DNA from: Chanos chanos
Lineage: Eukaryota; Chordata; Actinopteri; Gonorynchiformes; Chanidae
DNA: 64,000 bases
Assembly (NCBI RefSeq): GCF_902362185.1
Contig: NC_044499.1
Coordinates: 10,071,264-10,135,263, forward strand
Reading direction: 5' to 3'
The translations under genes were made by a program, and so were the position numbers. The notes under the pieces were generated by a model. That model saw nothing but the letters and a program-made list of their open reading frames with translations, was not told the DNA's origin and did not search any database. Shown in pieces: positions 45,165 through 59,314 of the stretch; positions within the stretch are counted from its first letter, which is position 1, and each line of letters starts with the position of its first letter.

Positions 45165-46855
45165 AAAAACTTGCTTTCTAACATTTTTAGTCACTTTTGT
45201 TGATTTGAATTTGCGTGTGAATGGTTTTATGACTTATTATTTAACTTCTGAAAATCTTAATCTACAAGATGCTTGTAAAGAGTTTTACTGTTGCATGTGG
45301 CTCAGAAACGAAAGCTTATGTTCCTCAAAGAATGCATGCAAGCAACAAGTGGTTTGGTAGAATAATGGTTAGCAGATAATGGTCTATGATTGCCATCTAC
45401 ATGATATGGGCACCAAAATGACACCATACTGGCATAGTGAACCAACCACTTAAACCTCATCTCACAATCCAAGTCACAACTCACTACTTTACAAACCATC
45501 AAAACAATCCACAAATGATTCCAAATTCCACATCTGTAGGTCTTGTTTTTTCATAAGGAGTAAAGCTTATATACGTACAACACTCACACTGAGAAATCTA
45601 TTCAAATAGACTACAGAGAAAACAAAATACGGTGTTCAAAGAGTAAACCACATGTGCAGACAGACACAAAGGGAAATGTCCCTGAAGGACAATAAAAGAA
45701 CTGTGCTCCATAACGTTTTGTGCCGTGATTTTGGTCATCGGCTAATCGGCTAAAATGGGGAAAAACGGTGCAAAACCAGTGATGCTTCCTCTTCAAGCTT
45801 AACACACTTTCCTTCCTCTGATGAAAGCCAAACATGACAGTCTGAGCGGAGCAGAAATCATCCCATTGAGAAAAAGTAAAAAAAAAAACAAAAGCTTGGG
45901 CACCAAACGGGAAACGGGAAACACCCAAAAGAGTGTCACAACCAAAAGTCCGTCCTCTGCGCGCCGTGATTTGATTCTGCTTTCTGTTTTTTTGCGCTTT
46001 GATTGGGATAAAGCATTTTCTCTCAAATTATTTTACTGGATCTCTAGCTTATAGGTAGACTTGTGAACCGTTTTAAATGCGGTCGTATTCATCTTGCTCA
46101 ACAATATTGTTCAAACTCTCAGGATATAACAAAGCTTTTGATTTGGCTCATATAAGTGTTGTGGAGATTCTTCACATCATTTACAGCGTTTGAATGATAA
46201 CATGATAAAAATGAGATTTTTTTTTTTAGAATTTTGCTTGTAATTTGCAATTTTTTTATTGAATTGTCTGCGTTTTCATTAAAATCTCAAGATCTGTTGT
46301 AGGGATGTCCAGTAAATAGCGTTGCCATTTTAATTACTTAACAGACAGTTGTTGGCAATGCTATTCAGTTATTTAGCAACACTGTCAGTGAGACAGCGTT
46401 ACGAAATAACAGTTAGGTGGTTTGCAAAGATTGCATAAGATGACGGTATTTATGTTTTAAAATGTTCTTTGCTGGCTCTCAAAGCAAACATAAAAGACTT
46501 TATCCGTGAGGTCACCCATATGGACTCAGTTAATGTGAAGAAAAAGCCAGTATCGATCCTTTTGATTCAATCCAAGAATTTGTTCTCTTCTTCACTGCGG
46601 TTCTTCACTGCAGTTACCCGTTATACACAGGGTGTGGCTAAACTATGTACCTTTTTACATCAAGCACTCGGAGAGGTACATCAAATATTTTTGAAGTTGA
46701 CGAAAATGTCTGAGACTAAAAACTACGAATGAAATAACCCGGCGATATCTGATCTTTTTCGACCAACAGGAAAAAAAAAAAAAGTCTAAACTGAAGAGTT
46801 CATCGGACGTTAAAGGAAGTGGAACGGAAGACAATCGTTTTTGAACAAATCATGA
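45165..46855. other. Intergenic sequence between the convergent bfsp2 and klhl18 3' ends
   Basis: AT-rich with no supported exon, RNA gene or repeat family. Confidence 0.5.
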
Positions 46856-49020
46856 TTTATTCACGACATTTAAGAACGATATCCTTATTGTACAAGTCAG
46901 TCCCAAAAGAGAGATTCTAAATAATGCTTCTCATGTCCTTCAAATGACTGGAAATGGATTTAGAGTTAGCAGAGCAACTGTCTCTATCAATGACCCCCGT
47001 ACAAGCTCTCCCATCTCAAAAAGGAGGTAGGTAAAAAAAAAAAAAACACTACAGATGGGAAAAGAAAAGAGATTCACTGATCCACATATTCAGATGATAA
47101 TTACATCATATATTATTTTTTGTATATTAATATCTGATTCTCATTTTTATTTATGTATTAAACATATGTGCAATGTCATACAAAGAAAAGGAGGAAAGTA
47201 AGACAAGCAATAAATAAAATTCTGTGGTCCAGAATTGGAAATACAGAGCGAGTAAAAACATTCTGCACCTTGAATGAAAGTTAATACAAAATACATAGCA
47301 TCAGCTGAAAAAAAAAGAGGAAAACGATTCTCCCATATTCAAAGTTCACAGTCAGTAATCCCAATATTAAGATTTCTGTTAGTTGCAACTCAACGCAGCA
47401 TATATCTGAGACGCTGCTACAAAAAGCACTGAAGCGTCAAACCCAAACCTCCATCTCGTAAAGCGACACTTTGGACCACATGCTGTCTGGATTTATTAAG
47501 GGAATGTTATATGTATTCTTAATAACAGGGCTTGACGGCAAAAAAAAAAAAAAAAGTACTGTCACTATACTGTTCAATGTTGCAAGACAGTTAAATGAGA
47601 CTCCTTGCCATGGCAAATACAACATCAGTAAATTTCTGGCAGGGTTCTTTTTTTTTTTTTTTTGGTATTGGTAAAAGGAACTCCATCCACTTCTGACAGA
47701 TGCCATGCACACAGAAAGAGCTTAACCTGGGGTAAAACAGGACACAGTCATTGTAAGTGACACTTACACACCACTAGGTGGCAGTAAACTGCGCCCTCTT
47801 CTTAAACTGTATAAAATGTTTCCAGTGAAAACGCAACAGCTGGCGAGCAGCTGGTACGATACCAATAATATTTAATGACACACCTGACCACAGAACCGTG
47901 TCCTTTCTGGTGTCTTCTGAAAGTACTGAAGTAAGAAATTATGAGACATTGTCCAAAAAAGTAGTCCCACGTGATTTGGAGCTGAACTGGGACATGGCAC
48001 CATTGAATGCACTGCATTTGAGTTGACTATTTTTAAAGTCTCTCTAATATTTTGCATCGCAATGTTTGACTCATTTTTCCAATTAACAACGAATAAAACA
48101 CCTTAGTAGAATGTAAAATATGACAAAAAAAAAAAAAAGTTTACTGATAAGAACAGAATTTTTTTTTTTTTTTTAGCACTACAGATTATCCCATCTCTCG
48201 TGTCCACTTGATTGGTCTCTCCCAATGATAACAAATAAACAAACTAAGGATCCGCAATGCCAAAAAATTTCAGTGGTTAAACTTGTACCTTCCTACAACC
48301 ACATACACTTCCAGTTCATTTATTCCATCATTCTTTCTTTTTTCCCCCTCGCACACACACACACACACACACAAAAGTGGTCCATATTTAACATGTTTAC
48401 AGTGACTATGGAAAAAAAAAACCCCAAAAAAACCTTTGCTGGCCGTTTAATGCATCTGTGCAGCTGTAATGCCCTAATCCTTCCCTTGTGTTCTGTTTGC
48501 AAAAGATGCAAAAAAAAAAAACGTTCACACCGTCTGTTTTCGGGATTTAGGGAAAGCGGAAGCTACTCTACCTTTTTTCTCTGCTCCTTTTTTTTTTTCT
48601 CGCTCTCTTTACACCTCCGCTCCACAGACAGAAGCCTAACGGGGCTCAGCAGACAGGTGTTGACCTCTCCCAGGTTAGAGACGGCCATCGTTTCTCACCG
48701 ACAGACCTAACCCTAGCACCACAAAGGATGTTTGCACAAATGTGCGTTTGCATGATATGCAAATTAAAAAAAAAAAAACAACAAAAAAAAAAACAGGTTT
48801 CTACTGAGGTTTCACCACATCTCTGTCAACGGCGAGCTCTCTGAATGCCTTTGCGATTCCTTTGTAAAAGCGCGTGGTACCTCTCAGACGCAAACGACCG
48901 ACGGCTCATTACCGCGACGACAACATGTATTTTGGAAGTTCTATCACCCATTACAAAAAAAAGAAATTAAATTCATAAATTAAAAAAAAAAAATCTTTGT
49001 AAAGGGGAGGTGTATTGATG
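46856..49020 (-). other. klhl18: klhl18 3' untranslated region with poly(A) signal
   Basis: AATAAA on the minus strand at 46856-46861 is the first convincing signal after the stop and implies a 3' UTR of about 2.2 kb. The region is full of A and T runs and includes a (CA)n at 48351-48373. No other gene is seen in it. Confidence 0.6.
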
Positions 49021-52000
49021 CTAAGCTGGCTGTAAAGGTATACAGCCTACCCCAACACCTCCTTCATGACACACCATGGGTGCCATAAAAGTCCAACGAT
49101 TCGTCTCAGGGTCGTACATCTCCACCGAGCTGAGGTTGGATTGTCCGTCATACCCTCCCACCGCATACAGTCGCCCGCAGTTCGCTACCAGAGAAACCCG
49201 GCTGCGTCTCGTGTTCATGGCCACTAGGTGGCTCCACTGGTCAGACACCGAGCTATAGACTTCGGCACCGCTCAAAAACCCTGAGCCGTCGTAACCCCCG
49301 GCGACGAAGAGCTGGCTCCCCAAAGAGGCGGCGCCATGGCGACAGCGTTTGTTCATCATGCTGGCGACAGGGTGCCACAGAGCTGTGTGATGGTTATAAT
49401 ATTCTACCTGCAGAACACAAGGAGAGACTGCAGTCAAGCACTAGAAACCACTCAACAGGCCTTTTCTTATTGGAACAGTTGCCACACACAGTGTTCTGAC
49501 CACTTTCAAATGCAGTGCTCCAATACAGAGATTCTGTTGTTTAGCGTAAAAATATATTAAACAAGACTATATAATCCATTTATATACAATATATCTTTTC
49601 TCTCTAAAAAACATCCAGTAAAAAGCAAACAGATATAAGAGTGTATCCCTTTGTCTGGTGCATTTGTCTGGTCCATGGTTAGTTCTTCTCTGAACACATA
49701 CTGACCGTGTTAAAGATCTGTAGACCGTCATGACCACCCGAAACAAATATTCTGCCCTCAAACACGGTCACTCCCGCAGCACTACGACTAGCACTCATCT
49801 CCGTCACTATCGTCCACCTTTGCAGAGAAAACACAGAAACACACACACACGGGTACATAATCATAAAACATCTGTACATGAGACAAGTTAACACCGGAAA
49901 GAGACACAGACAAAAATCCCTTACGAGTTTTACTGACTGCTCGGGAGAGCGTGTTTAGTTATGGATGGGACGAGGATAGGAAAAGCTGAGGAAAACTCAA
50001 GTCTGATGTATTGGGTGTTGACATCAACACATCAGCACTCACCTGTCAGCCTCTGGAGAATAACATTCCACTGAATTCAGGGAGGATTTGCCATCATAGC
50101 CACCGCAAACATATATATGTCCGTCCACTACAACTGTTCCCATTGCACTGTAGTAAGAGAGAAAGGACAGAAAACAATAAAACCACATAAATCTCAAAAT
50201 GGCCTAAACATTGGCAAAGAACGCTGTATGTTTGATCTTAGTCAAAGTTCAATTTTGAATACAAACATTCTTTTAGCATTCTTTTCAGTCAGTGGGTTGT
50301 ATACCGTATTATACGACATTATTGCAGTCTCACCTGCGTTGACTGTTCATGCTTGCAACTTTGCTCCATGTGTCGGTTTCTGGGTTATACACTTCCACAG
50401 TACTAAGCCGTGACTGACCGTCATAACCTCCAATGGCGTAAAGTAACCCATTCACCACGGCCACGCCCACTCGACTTCGGGCAGTGCTCATTGGTTGACA
50501 GCGTTCCCAACAGTTTCCAATTGGGTCAAACACTTCCACAACATTTACTGAGTCACCTGAACAACGCAAGACCAATGCAAATCAGTAAGCCACTGAATGA
50601 ATCTGAATTCACTACAACTCTCAAAGCAGGAACTAATTTGAATTGACGACAGCTCTGAAACCCTGATCTACTGTAACCAAGTGACAGAGATAAGATAAAA
50701 CTTTACAGGAATAACATCAATGCAGAGATTGCTAAGGGAAAGCCAAAGAATGTCCACCTGCGCTGTTGAGGCCTCCGACAGCATAGATTAAGCCTGCTAT
50801 AGACGTGCAGCATCTCTGTCGAGTCTTGAAGGCTGGGAGATGAGGTCGGCGTTCTGGCATGAGATGGTAATCTTTTGCTTCATCGACCAGATCCCTGTTC
50901 AGAAAACACACACAATGTGAACATGTTATCATAAGCTGGCTTTTCATGTCAACGTTTTAAACACTTCGGAAACTGTTCTGGAGTGAGTTTCCAGGACAGC
51001 ATCGCAGGACTACAGAAACCTTAAGTAGCAATCGCATTCCTGCCCCGCGGTGTTTAAATATGACCGGAAGCAAAAACATCCTCGTCTAAGATCTCAGTTC
51101 GGAAACGGCGACTGCCATATACAGTCACATTCTGCACCACTGCTTTTTCCCTGTTGGAGTAAGTGGGTTACTATAACAAAAGCAGAGCAAGATGCCCCCC
51201 CTCCCCCCCCCCCCCCCCCCCCGAGGTCCAATGTCTCACCTGCACTTGTGGCAACAGCGCACTAATTCATCTTGCTGGACACGGTCAGCCAGGAACTGGG
51301 GTCGGCAGAGGGGCAGTCGCGTTTTAGAGAGTAATTCTGGGAGACAAGCCTCCCGCTCCTCGCGTTCATGACGTACCCACGCAAGAACTGCCTCAAAGAC
51401 CTACGATCACACACAGGGACAGGCGCGAGGGTTGTTTTTTTTTTTTCTTTTTACAACAAAAACAAAAACCATTGTTTACCCAGCTGTCTGAAAGAGTCCA
51501 CACACGACCTTATCTGACAAGCGACGATTACAAATATTAGCATGGTTCAATGTGTCTCATATGAAGTGTTCAAGACCAGTTAATATTTTACTGGTCCTGT
51601 AGTGTCACCACTGATTCAACAAAACCAGTTAGTCAGAGAGATCAAACAGATTTACCAGTGTTGGACAACAAGCAAAACACATGCAGCAAGGGTTCCAAAG
51701 GCAGGAATGAAACTCATTGTCATACATATGGTGATCAAAAGAAACCATACGCTTGGTGAACTTTTAACTTTTTTTGAGACAGGGAGATATCACATATTGA
51801 TATGGCTCTTGATTATTTATTCTTAAACAATTATTGTGGTTTAAACTCGTTAGTGTGGTTTGTCAGGTTGACTTGTAACCTGATAATCCCATGACTAGTT
51901 CACTCAGAGATTTCAAAAGGGAAACGTCATCATTTCAGGAGGAACACAGAGGTGTTGATACACTCAAGTCAGCTTTTTTTTTTTCTTTCCTCCTCTACCG

Positions 52001-54622
52001 TTTTGCAGCTGAATGCCAGTGACATTTGGACGGTCTCCCTGTGGGCTGCCAAGCATTTACTGGCAATTTGTCTCTCCCAGTAACACTGACCTGCTCCTCT
52101 GCTTTGACATTTAGCTCATCACAGCTAACCAGCTCAAGCACCTCCTCCGCCCGTAGTCCCAGAAACTCCTCTGACATGGAAACTTCCACAAAGTGCTGGT
52201 GCACAAAGCTGTTGGCGGCATCGTACAGGGTGGTACACATCATGGTCTCTGCAAACTGTCGCACACCCAGACAATTCTTTGGATGTAGCCTGGGGAGAGA
52301 GTTATGGTGAGAGATCATGAGAAATCATACGTGTGTGTATTTTACTGTGGGGCAGAAAAACTCCACGCTCTCTTCCGAGAGATCTTGCGCGGATTGGAGT
52401 CAGTGGTTTTACGAGCTTACCTCTCCTGAAGGAATGAGCAGCAAGCATCTTTGACGTTCTGCAGCTGAAGGAAGCTGGCCCCTATCAGGAGGGCTTGGAC
52501 GTTCTGTTGGTCTATGGCTAAGTGTCCGTTATATGCAAAGTTTATCAATGCCTCAAGTGCACTGAGACAGGACACGAGTCAGCAGAGGTTGGAAAAACAT
52601 GAGGAGAGAGAGGAGAGACAATTCATTCATTTGAACTTTCTTCAGATAGAACGTCAGACAAACTGCAGCTCCGTAATATTCTTTAAGACGTAAATCAAAG
52701 AAAACCCTTACCTGGGATCCATTCCCTGCATAACAATTTCATCCTGTTTACACTCGACCATGTCGTTGGTGAACATGGCGTGAAAGTAGGGAATAGAACC
52801 AGCCAGCACAATCCTATGAGCACTGAACTTATGCTCTCCGACCTATAACACAAAAACATTCAAGGTTAGTCTCTGAGCCAGAACGGACTGATGCAATGCT
52901 CTCCTTTGTGGTCGGTCAAAGTAAATTTTACGTAAACTACAGATCATTTAAAACGCACCAATACAAATGCTGACAAAGTGGTGAAGAAGAGCATATGTGA
53001 CACCCATTAATTTAGAACTGTTCTGACAAATTACCAAAGCAAAGACAGCATAGACATGATGAAGCCAGAGCCAAGAACAAAACTTTATACATAAATGAGT
53101 GACATAGAACAAAATAACGTTTTAGAGTAATCTTTCCCTTAAATCAGGTCAATCTACAAAGGACAGTGAATCTAAGTCGTTGGTTCAGAGCGGACACACA
53201 GGTTGTGTGCAGGTCAACTGAGATACAGTTAAAGCGGATTATTCATCTATACAGCTCTCTTAACTCGCTGATGACGCATTGGCAACATACACGGGGTGGA
53301 AATGGTCAGGGTGACAGGGCGAGGTGCGTAAGCCGAGGCTAATCATAATGCCGCTTAACGAAATGACACCGCGGATCAGTCATAGATACAGGTAAGTTTA
53401 TAAAGGTGGGAAGCAAAGAGTGACGTGCAAACACCGCAAAAAGCCCACCTACCCAACCCAGCCCATCAAGGCTAGAACAGTTATACTGATAAACCTACAT
53501 GTAAATCAGAGTAAAGATTGGGGAGCGGTGGAAGCACAGGCAGTCATGGATGCAGCCCTTTTGTCACCAGAGTTTTATCTGATGTAAGGCTACCAGTCCT
53601 GGTACAAAGGAAGTTATCCCAAAGACACGATACCTTACACATTTTAAGTTGAATCCATGATCCAATGCTCCTTGCTCTGGGCCAACGGACGGGTTAGACC
53701 GCTGATACATCTCTCAGCAAATTTCTGTTGAGTCTCACGCAATTTATGTCACCCGGTATGACTGCACTGTACTCATTTCAGCGTGACATATTCATACATT
53801 GTCATGGCAGGACAAAGCTTATTTCAGGCAGTGACACAAGTCCCTAAAGACATAACAGTTCCATCAATTGCTAAATTAGCTATTTTAGAAGTTTGGTGGT
53901 TGCCCCACACTGTAGGAGATCAATATTGTGCTTGCACCTCTAATTATCTAGATACATTTAAGGTGACAGACCCACGAAGCAGAGCAGTCACCACTTGGGA
54001 ACTGGCTATGAAGAAACAGAGGTCTTACTGACATCTTGCTTTAACGCAGGTTTTGTTCGTTACGCTACAAATATAAATTCCTCGAGAAATGTAAATGTGA
54101 AGAAAAGCAACATAATTAACGCGTGATTTCTCTTCCGGGCTTTGAAGTTTCTACTTGCTTGTAATAAAACGTAAACCACAGCTGTGCTAACGCTGGACAA
54201 GTAGTGGTCGCAGTCAGTCATCTCAACCTTACTGACCTCAAAACAAAATTACTTACAAGTGTATACAGTGACAAGGGCAGAGAAGACCCAAACCCAAACA
54301 CCGAAACTATTTGTGATTTTTAAATTTCTAGATAAAAAACCTCAACCTATCTTCATGCTTAAGGTAGGCTAGCTTGCTAACACAACACCCCTTCGCATTA
54401 ATCTCTTCGTAGCTGACAACCATGACTCCTTAGCCAGTTAGCTACCCCGTGGCTAACTACAGTATCATACAAAAAGCTCAACAATACCTTTAGGGTGACA
54501 TCACAAAGTTTCCCTTGTCGTCGGATCTCCTCCATAACGGAATAACCACGACTAGGTAAATCGTGGACACAAAAATGCATCAAATCTTCCAGTTCTTCGA
54601 ATATCATGTCACCCATGGTCAT
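49021..54622 (-). CDS. klhl18: Kelch-like protein 18
   Basis: Substrate adaptor of a Cullin-3 ubiquitin ligase; KLHL18 is known to act on Aurora A and, in photoreceptors, UNC119. Coding exons: 54488-54622, 52712-52842, 52421-52561, 52091-52289, 51240-51400, 50758-50894, 50334-50556, 50043-50147, 49706-49817, 49021-49407. All phases agree and give 576 residues, or 574 from the second ATG at 54616 (ACCATGG, better context; human 574). Order: BTB ([22 protein letters not shown]), BACK ([17 protein letters not shown]), then six Kelch repeats, each with a GGYDG-like turn ([57 protein letters not shown]). It ends [13 protein letters not shown] like the human protein. The donor after exon 6 (GTGGAC) is weak, but the junction is confirmed by the frame. 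Intron 1 is about 1.6 kb. Confidence 0.98.
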
Positions 54623-55397
54623 TGAGGGAGAGGAAAACTAATTTTTCAAACGCGTAAACGAAAGATGTGTGGACTTCATAGGACACCGTAGCCGGAACAA
54701 TGTGGATGATCAAAGACGGCTTTCTATAAGAGACTGTTAATCCGTTTCACTTTGTTTATTTCGGTGTTCTGTACAGAATCTCATTTTGTGGGCAGAAGTT
54801 ATCTGTTCTTATATTTATGCCAAATCCTACTATCAACCTCTTAACCCCTGACATTTGTGATGTCGTAGGTCGCCTACTAAATGTGTTGCAGCCAGTCCCT
54901 CTGGATTAGGCATTACGTTTCGTTCTGCGCTCATATTATGAAGGATTATCCAAAGACATTAACAGCAACAAAAAATACAAAAAACATAATAGCAGTTTTA
55001 TGTTACAAAAAAAAAATGCGCACACATTGGGTATAACTATCGGGACATCTGGTGTCGGTGGAAAACTCATATTATTCATATTATTCTAATAAGGGTCACC
55101 ACAATATTTGATGAACCTGAGTGGAAAATAACGCCTGTGTTCAGTGCCCTTTGTTGATACTTTGTCAACCTTGCAATATGCTGACGATGCTTTAGTCACC
55201 AAGATGCTGGTTTAGTTAAAGTTGTCAGTTCAACTGACCCAACTGTGAAGCCTTTGAGGTTTCCCCCTCCATCTTCTGTAGTTACGAGAACATGCTGCTA
55301 GAAATGTGCAGTATTAGCTCACTATCATGAATTGTAATGTTTTTGCTTATTAGTTTGCATAGTCTCTCTTTGGTTAATCTATGAAAATTCTCTCTCT

Positions 55398-55431
<34 letters not shown>

Positions 55432-58400
55432 AAGAGCGAGAGAAGGTATTGAGGATGGTAAAAACACAGCTGAGAATTTGATGACATATATTTTTGGTAA
55501 ATATTTCTAAGTATTTATTACTTCTTACTGAGAACCCCATACCCCACACAGCCAAATAATAATTTACATATAAACATCTTCCCTAAAGTGTGATGGCCAC
55601 TGGAAGTTTTACTATATTTTAACATAATACATTTTTGTGATACATCTTTGGTACAGAGAGTACAAAAAAGACTTAGTCCTGTTTACTGAGGTCTCACTGC
55701 TTCTTTCAGAAACCATGGATTGAAATGACGTAAGCCTAGGACAGGTCAATGGGTTACACAAAAGAGACTGCTTTTCATCTAACAACAGAGAATATAAACT
55801 AGTGTTTCAAGTATATCTTAGGAGATGATGACAGTTCAAGTGAAATTATTATACATTCTCCTCAGGATGTGTTCCCAATAGTTCACACGACATTGCTGTT
55901 ATTTTGTTGCGTTTCTATAAGCTTTTTAGCAGTTTTATATAACCTTTGGTGCAATTTAAGCAATAAACAGAAGAGGAATAAACAAAGTAAGCATTTTACA
56001 GCTTAGAAAATTTGTCATGCAATGACTTCTAAAAGAACTAGAGTCAATCACCTCACTTCTGTATTGGGAAATCAATGAACAAGTAAACAAAACACACAAA
56101 AATACAGTGATGCCAGAATGCGGAAAGAATACGCTTTCTAGAAACAGGACGAATTCTGTGAATAAGTGCCTTTTTTAGAGTTGCATTCTGGGTATAACAA
56201 TACTAAGTACTCCATCATAGCATTTTTTTAAATAGCATAGCATTATTATTTTTGAAAAAAAAAACACCATCTGATCTCCCCTGGGCTGACAGATTGGATG
56301 GGGACATTGTTTGGAATCTGGCCCGAAGGGCAAGAGGGAATGCCCACTGAGGAAGTTCAAATCTAGAGCAGCCAAAATTATGTTAGAGGGGGGAAAAGTG
56401 ACAGAGGCTAAAAAGGCATTTTGCTTTGCCCACAATTCACACTGGGTCTTTGGCAACCATTTGAGGAAATGGTTGTGCAGCCTTTCATCCTTGTCACTTT
56501 CAGTAAGTATGCATTGTCTAAATGATTCAGAATTAAACAAATAAATTTAAGTTTCTCTTGCAGACTTAACAAAGGTGAATGTGTAGTGTAGCATTGAAGT
56601 GGCGGCAGTACATTTAAACCCCCAACATTCTCCCCTGTCGGGCTCTTCTTGCTGTATGTTGTCATCCCACCCTTCTGACTTGTTCACACTTGTAGCCAAT
56701 AGACCAATCATGAAATTACTTTTTGTGGCTTAGGAAAAATGTGTGGGTGTGTGCGTTTATGGTTGGGGGAGGGCATCTATTCTTTCTGAGAATGTTAACC
56801 GGATGATCTTCCAATCCAAACACTGATGATATACAGAGTCTCATGGTGTCATGATTGTATGGAAGTGGAGCTAATTAAAAGTGACTAATTGCCTACCGAG
56901 TCACAGTCAGAGAGAAAGTGTGTGTGTGTGTGTGTGTGTGTGTTTTTGTTTTGTTTTGTTTTGGGGTTTTTTTTTGGGGGGGGGGGGGGGGAGAAGAGAG
57001 GAGTTTGAAAAAAATGAAAACAGAACAACATCAGGAGGTAGTTTTCTTCCTTTAAGTGAACCCTACTGTCACTCTCCCAACACAGAGCTAAATAACATCT
57101 CAAATATGTATGGATTCTGTCTCCCTCTTTCTACTCCTGTTTGATAACTCTACAGTAGGAGGCAGACGTGTCAGTCTTGTGTGACTGGTATAAGGAATGT
57201 CACACGGAATGTGCAAAAAGGACAAATGCAGTTCTGTCATAGAGACTGCATGTATGTGGACAGTGGGATCAAACTGGTGACTAAGTCAGTTGGGAAACAG
57301 ATGAGGAACTCTGATGAACTTATCAAGGATACAAGAGTTTAATTACACCAGTGCCAGAGTGTAACAGCGAGTGATATCATACTGTGAACACAGTAAGCAA
57401 ATTGATTTGCAAAACTGTTTCAGCAGTAGAGGCATATCCAGTGAAATCGGCAGCAGACAAACTAGGTCTTTTTGATATGTTTATCATGCTTTGTATACAT
57501 TTTTAAGGGAGTTTACAGGAGATTATATTCTCCATCTAAATACTGATGTATACATACAGCATCAGTGTACTGCTAATATCACCGCTAACATACTACTTGT
57601 GTCACTGAGGTGAAAAAGATAGTTGGTGGTGCCAAAAATGGGTAAAAATGGATGACTTCAAAAGAACTTCATGTCTAACATGCGTAGTGAGGTAGTATAC
57701 AGTCCTGTGAAAGGTCCTTTGTAATAATACTAAAACTGCTCTTTAAACCATATAGCAACGGAGCACTTCACAGCCATCCCATTTGCAGTCACATTGCAGT
57801 CTGACTCGTTGATGTTATCTGGCAGAAGGCAGTGAATGTGTCCAATGAGGAATTAAGCGTAGTCAGTTCTCCTTTTCCTTCACTCCTCTATATGCAGAGA
57901 CAGTCTTTTGCTCACTGATTTACAGCCACCGCAAGCTTTACTGATCCCTGTGAAAAGGGATCTTTGCCCTAGTTAAGGCTATATTACGACTGTAAACGGT
58001 GGAGCTCTCTCACAGAATGTTTGGTCCGGTAATTTCAAACATCTTCACGATAGATGACTGAAAAAAGAGGGGGTTTTGTGGGTTTTTTGTTGGTGCCAGC
58101 AGAGGGCGCACATGATTGAAAACAGCTCTAATGTATACTTTTAAAACACGTGCCTCATGGTAAAGGGAACAACTATTTTAAAGGCAAATGGCAGCACTTT
58201 CAACAACCTACGTGGTAGCAGATGGATTTTAAAAACATGTGTTCAAACTATCTCAACGTTACTTTTTCCCTTCTTTCAGTCTTCACACATGCCTTGAATC
58301 AAATAAATCACTGTCACACCTCCAAAACACCGATCGGGTAAGAGGAGTGAATGTGCATATCTCTACAGGCCACAGAGAGACATGTATGAGAGAATTCCTC

Positions 58401-59194
58401 TGCACACCCACTTACAACATAAAGAGTTCCATTCTCTGATCTTTTCTTAGAGGCACCAACTCAAGTCAATAAGCATGGAAAATCTTGGACGTGCCTGCAG
58501 GCATACCCAAAATTAGCACAGATTCTGACAAGAACTATACTTTCAACTGTTCTTCCAGATACATGCGTGCTCTGGTAGGGTTCTTGAAATTATAATGATT
58601 AATTATATGAAGGCAGACTGGTGTGAAACGTCAGAGAATTTGAATTGAGTGTCACACAGCTGTCGTTGAACGTAGTGCGCCGATAGCTGGTCTTTTACGG
58701 TAACACATTGAAAAAAGAGGAAATTCTGAAAACAGTCGCCACTGGGGAAAGCTGCTATGATGCTGGTCGAGCGGGAGCTCCTACGTTTGAAGATGTTGAA
58801 AGTAATCCATTGATCGGCCTGTGCACGTCGCTCACGTCCACTGCAGCACCTATAAGTGAGGCTCATGATGAAGTACCTGAATTTGCTCCGAGGAATATGA
58901 TCTTCGGTTTACCGAGGATTCCTAGACTGTTCGGTATAGGTTCACATGAGGACGGCGCATTAAAATGTCTCGCTAAATGTAGCGTTACTACGTTGCATGG
59001 GTTGTCTGTAGCGGCAGTTGTCGGCAAATTAATGACAGTAGTAGTTTTGTGCTTCTTGCAGTACGATCGATTTGGGATGACCGCTCGTTTGTGATAGGTT
59101 TAATCTCAGCTGTTCGCCAAAAAACCGCAATAGCCTGTCTGCGTAGTTCGGTTTAAAGGGACCAGGAAAATTAAACTTATCATCTGAAAATAAT
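54623..59194. promoter_or_regulatory. Divergent intergenic region between klhl18 and the NRBP gene
   Basis: About 4.6 kb between divergent starts. It contains (CA)n and (GA)n at 55400-55434, (GT)n at 56918-56942 and a G run near 56979. Sequence from about 58.7 kb is richer in CG dinucleotides, consistent with a promoter for the right-hand gene. No exon is supported. Confidence 0.5.
55400..55434. repeat. (CA)n-(GA)n compound microsatellite
   Basis: ACACAC units pass directly into AGAGAG units, preceded by a short TC run. Confidence 0.9.
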
Positions 59195-59314
59195 ATGACT
59201 ATGTCCGTCCCGGAGAAGATATCAGGTTCCGGAGGAAAAGAAGAAGAGAGCGAGGATGAGAGTGAAATTCTGGAGGAAAGCCCCTGCGGGCGCTGGCAGA
59301 AGCGGAAAGAGCAG
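59195..59314 (+). CDS. NRBP-family pseudokinase, first coding exon only
   Basis: Forty codons from ATG 59195 (or 38 from the in-frame ATG at 59201) to a strong donor CAG|GTAGGT. The encoded text ESEDESEILEESPCGRW then QKRKEQ is the hallmark N-terminus of nuclear receptor binding proteins, catalytically inactive kinase-like adaptors linked to ER-Golgi traffic and Cullin complexes. SEILEESPC agrees with NRBP1, while KEQ at the junction agrees better with NRBP2 (human REQ versus REE in NRBP1), so the paralogue is undecided. The exon for the following VNQ segment was not found before the right edge, so intron 1 exceeds 4.6 kb. Confidence 0.85.

Noticed and set aside
53783-54031. 82-residue plus-strand frame in klhl18 intron 1
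   Set aside because: No domain, no splice support and opposite to the host gene; consistent with chance.
57688-57697. TGAGGTAGTA, the let-7 seed
   Set aside because: It diverges right after the seed and no fold-back arm is evident nearby.
58708-59094. 128-residue open frame just left of the NRBP first exon
   Set aside because: No splice support, no recognisable domain, and it lies where the promoter is expected.
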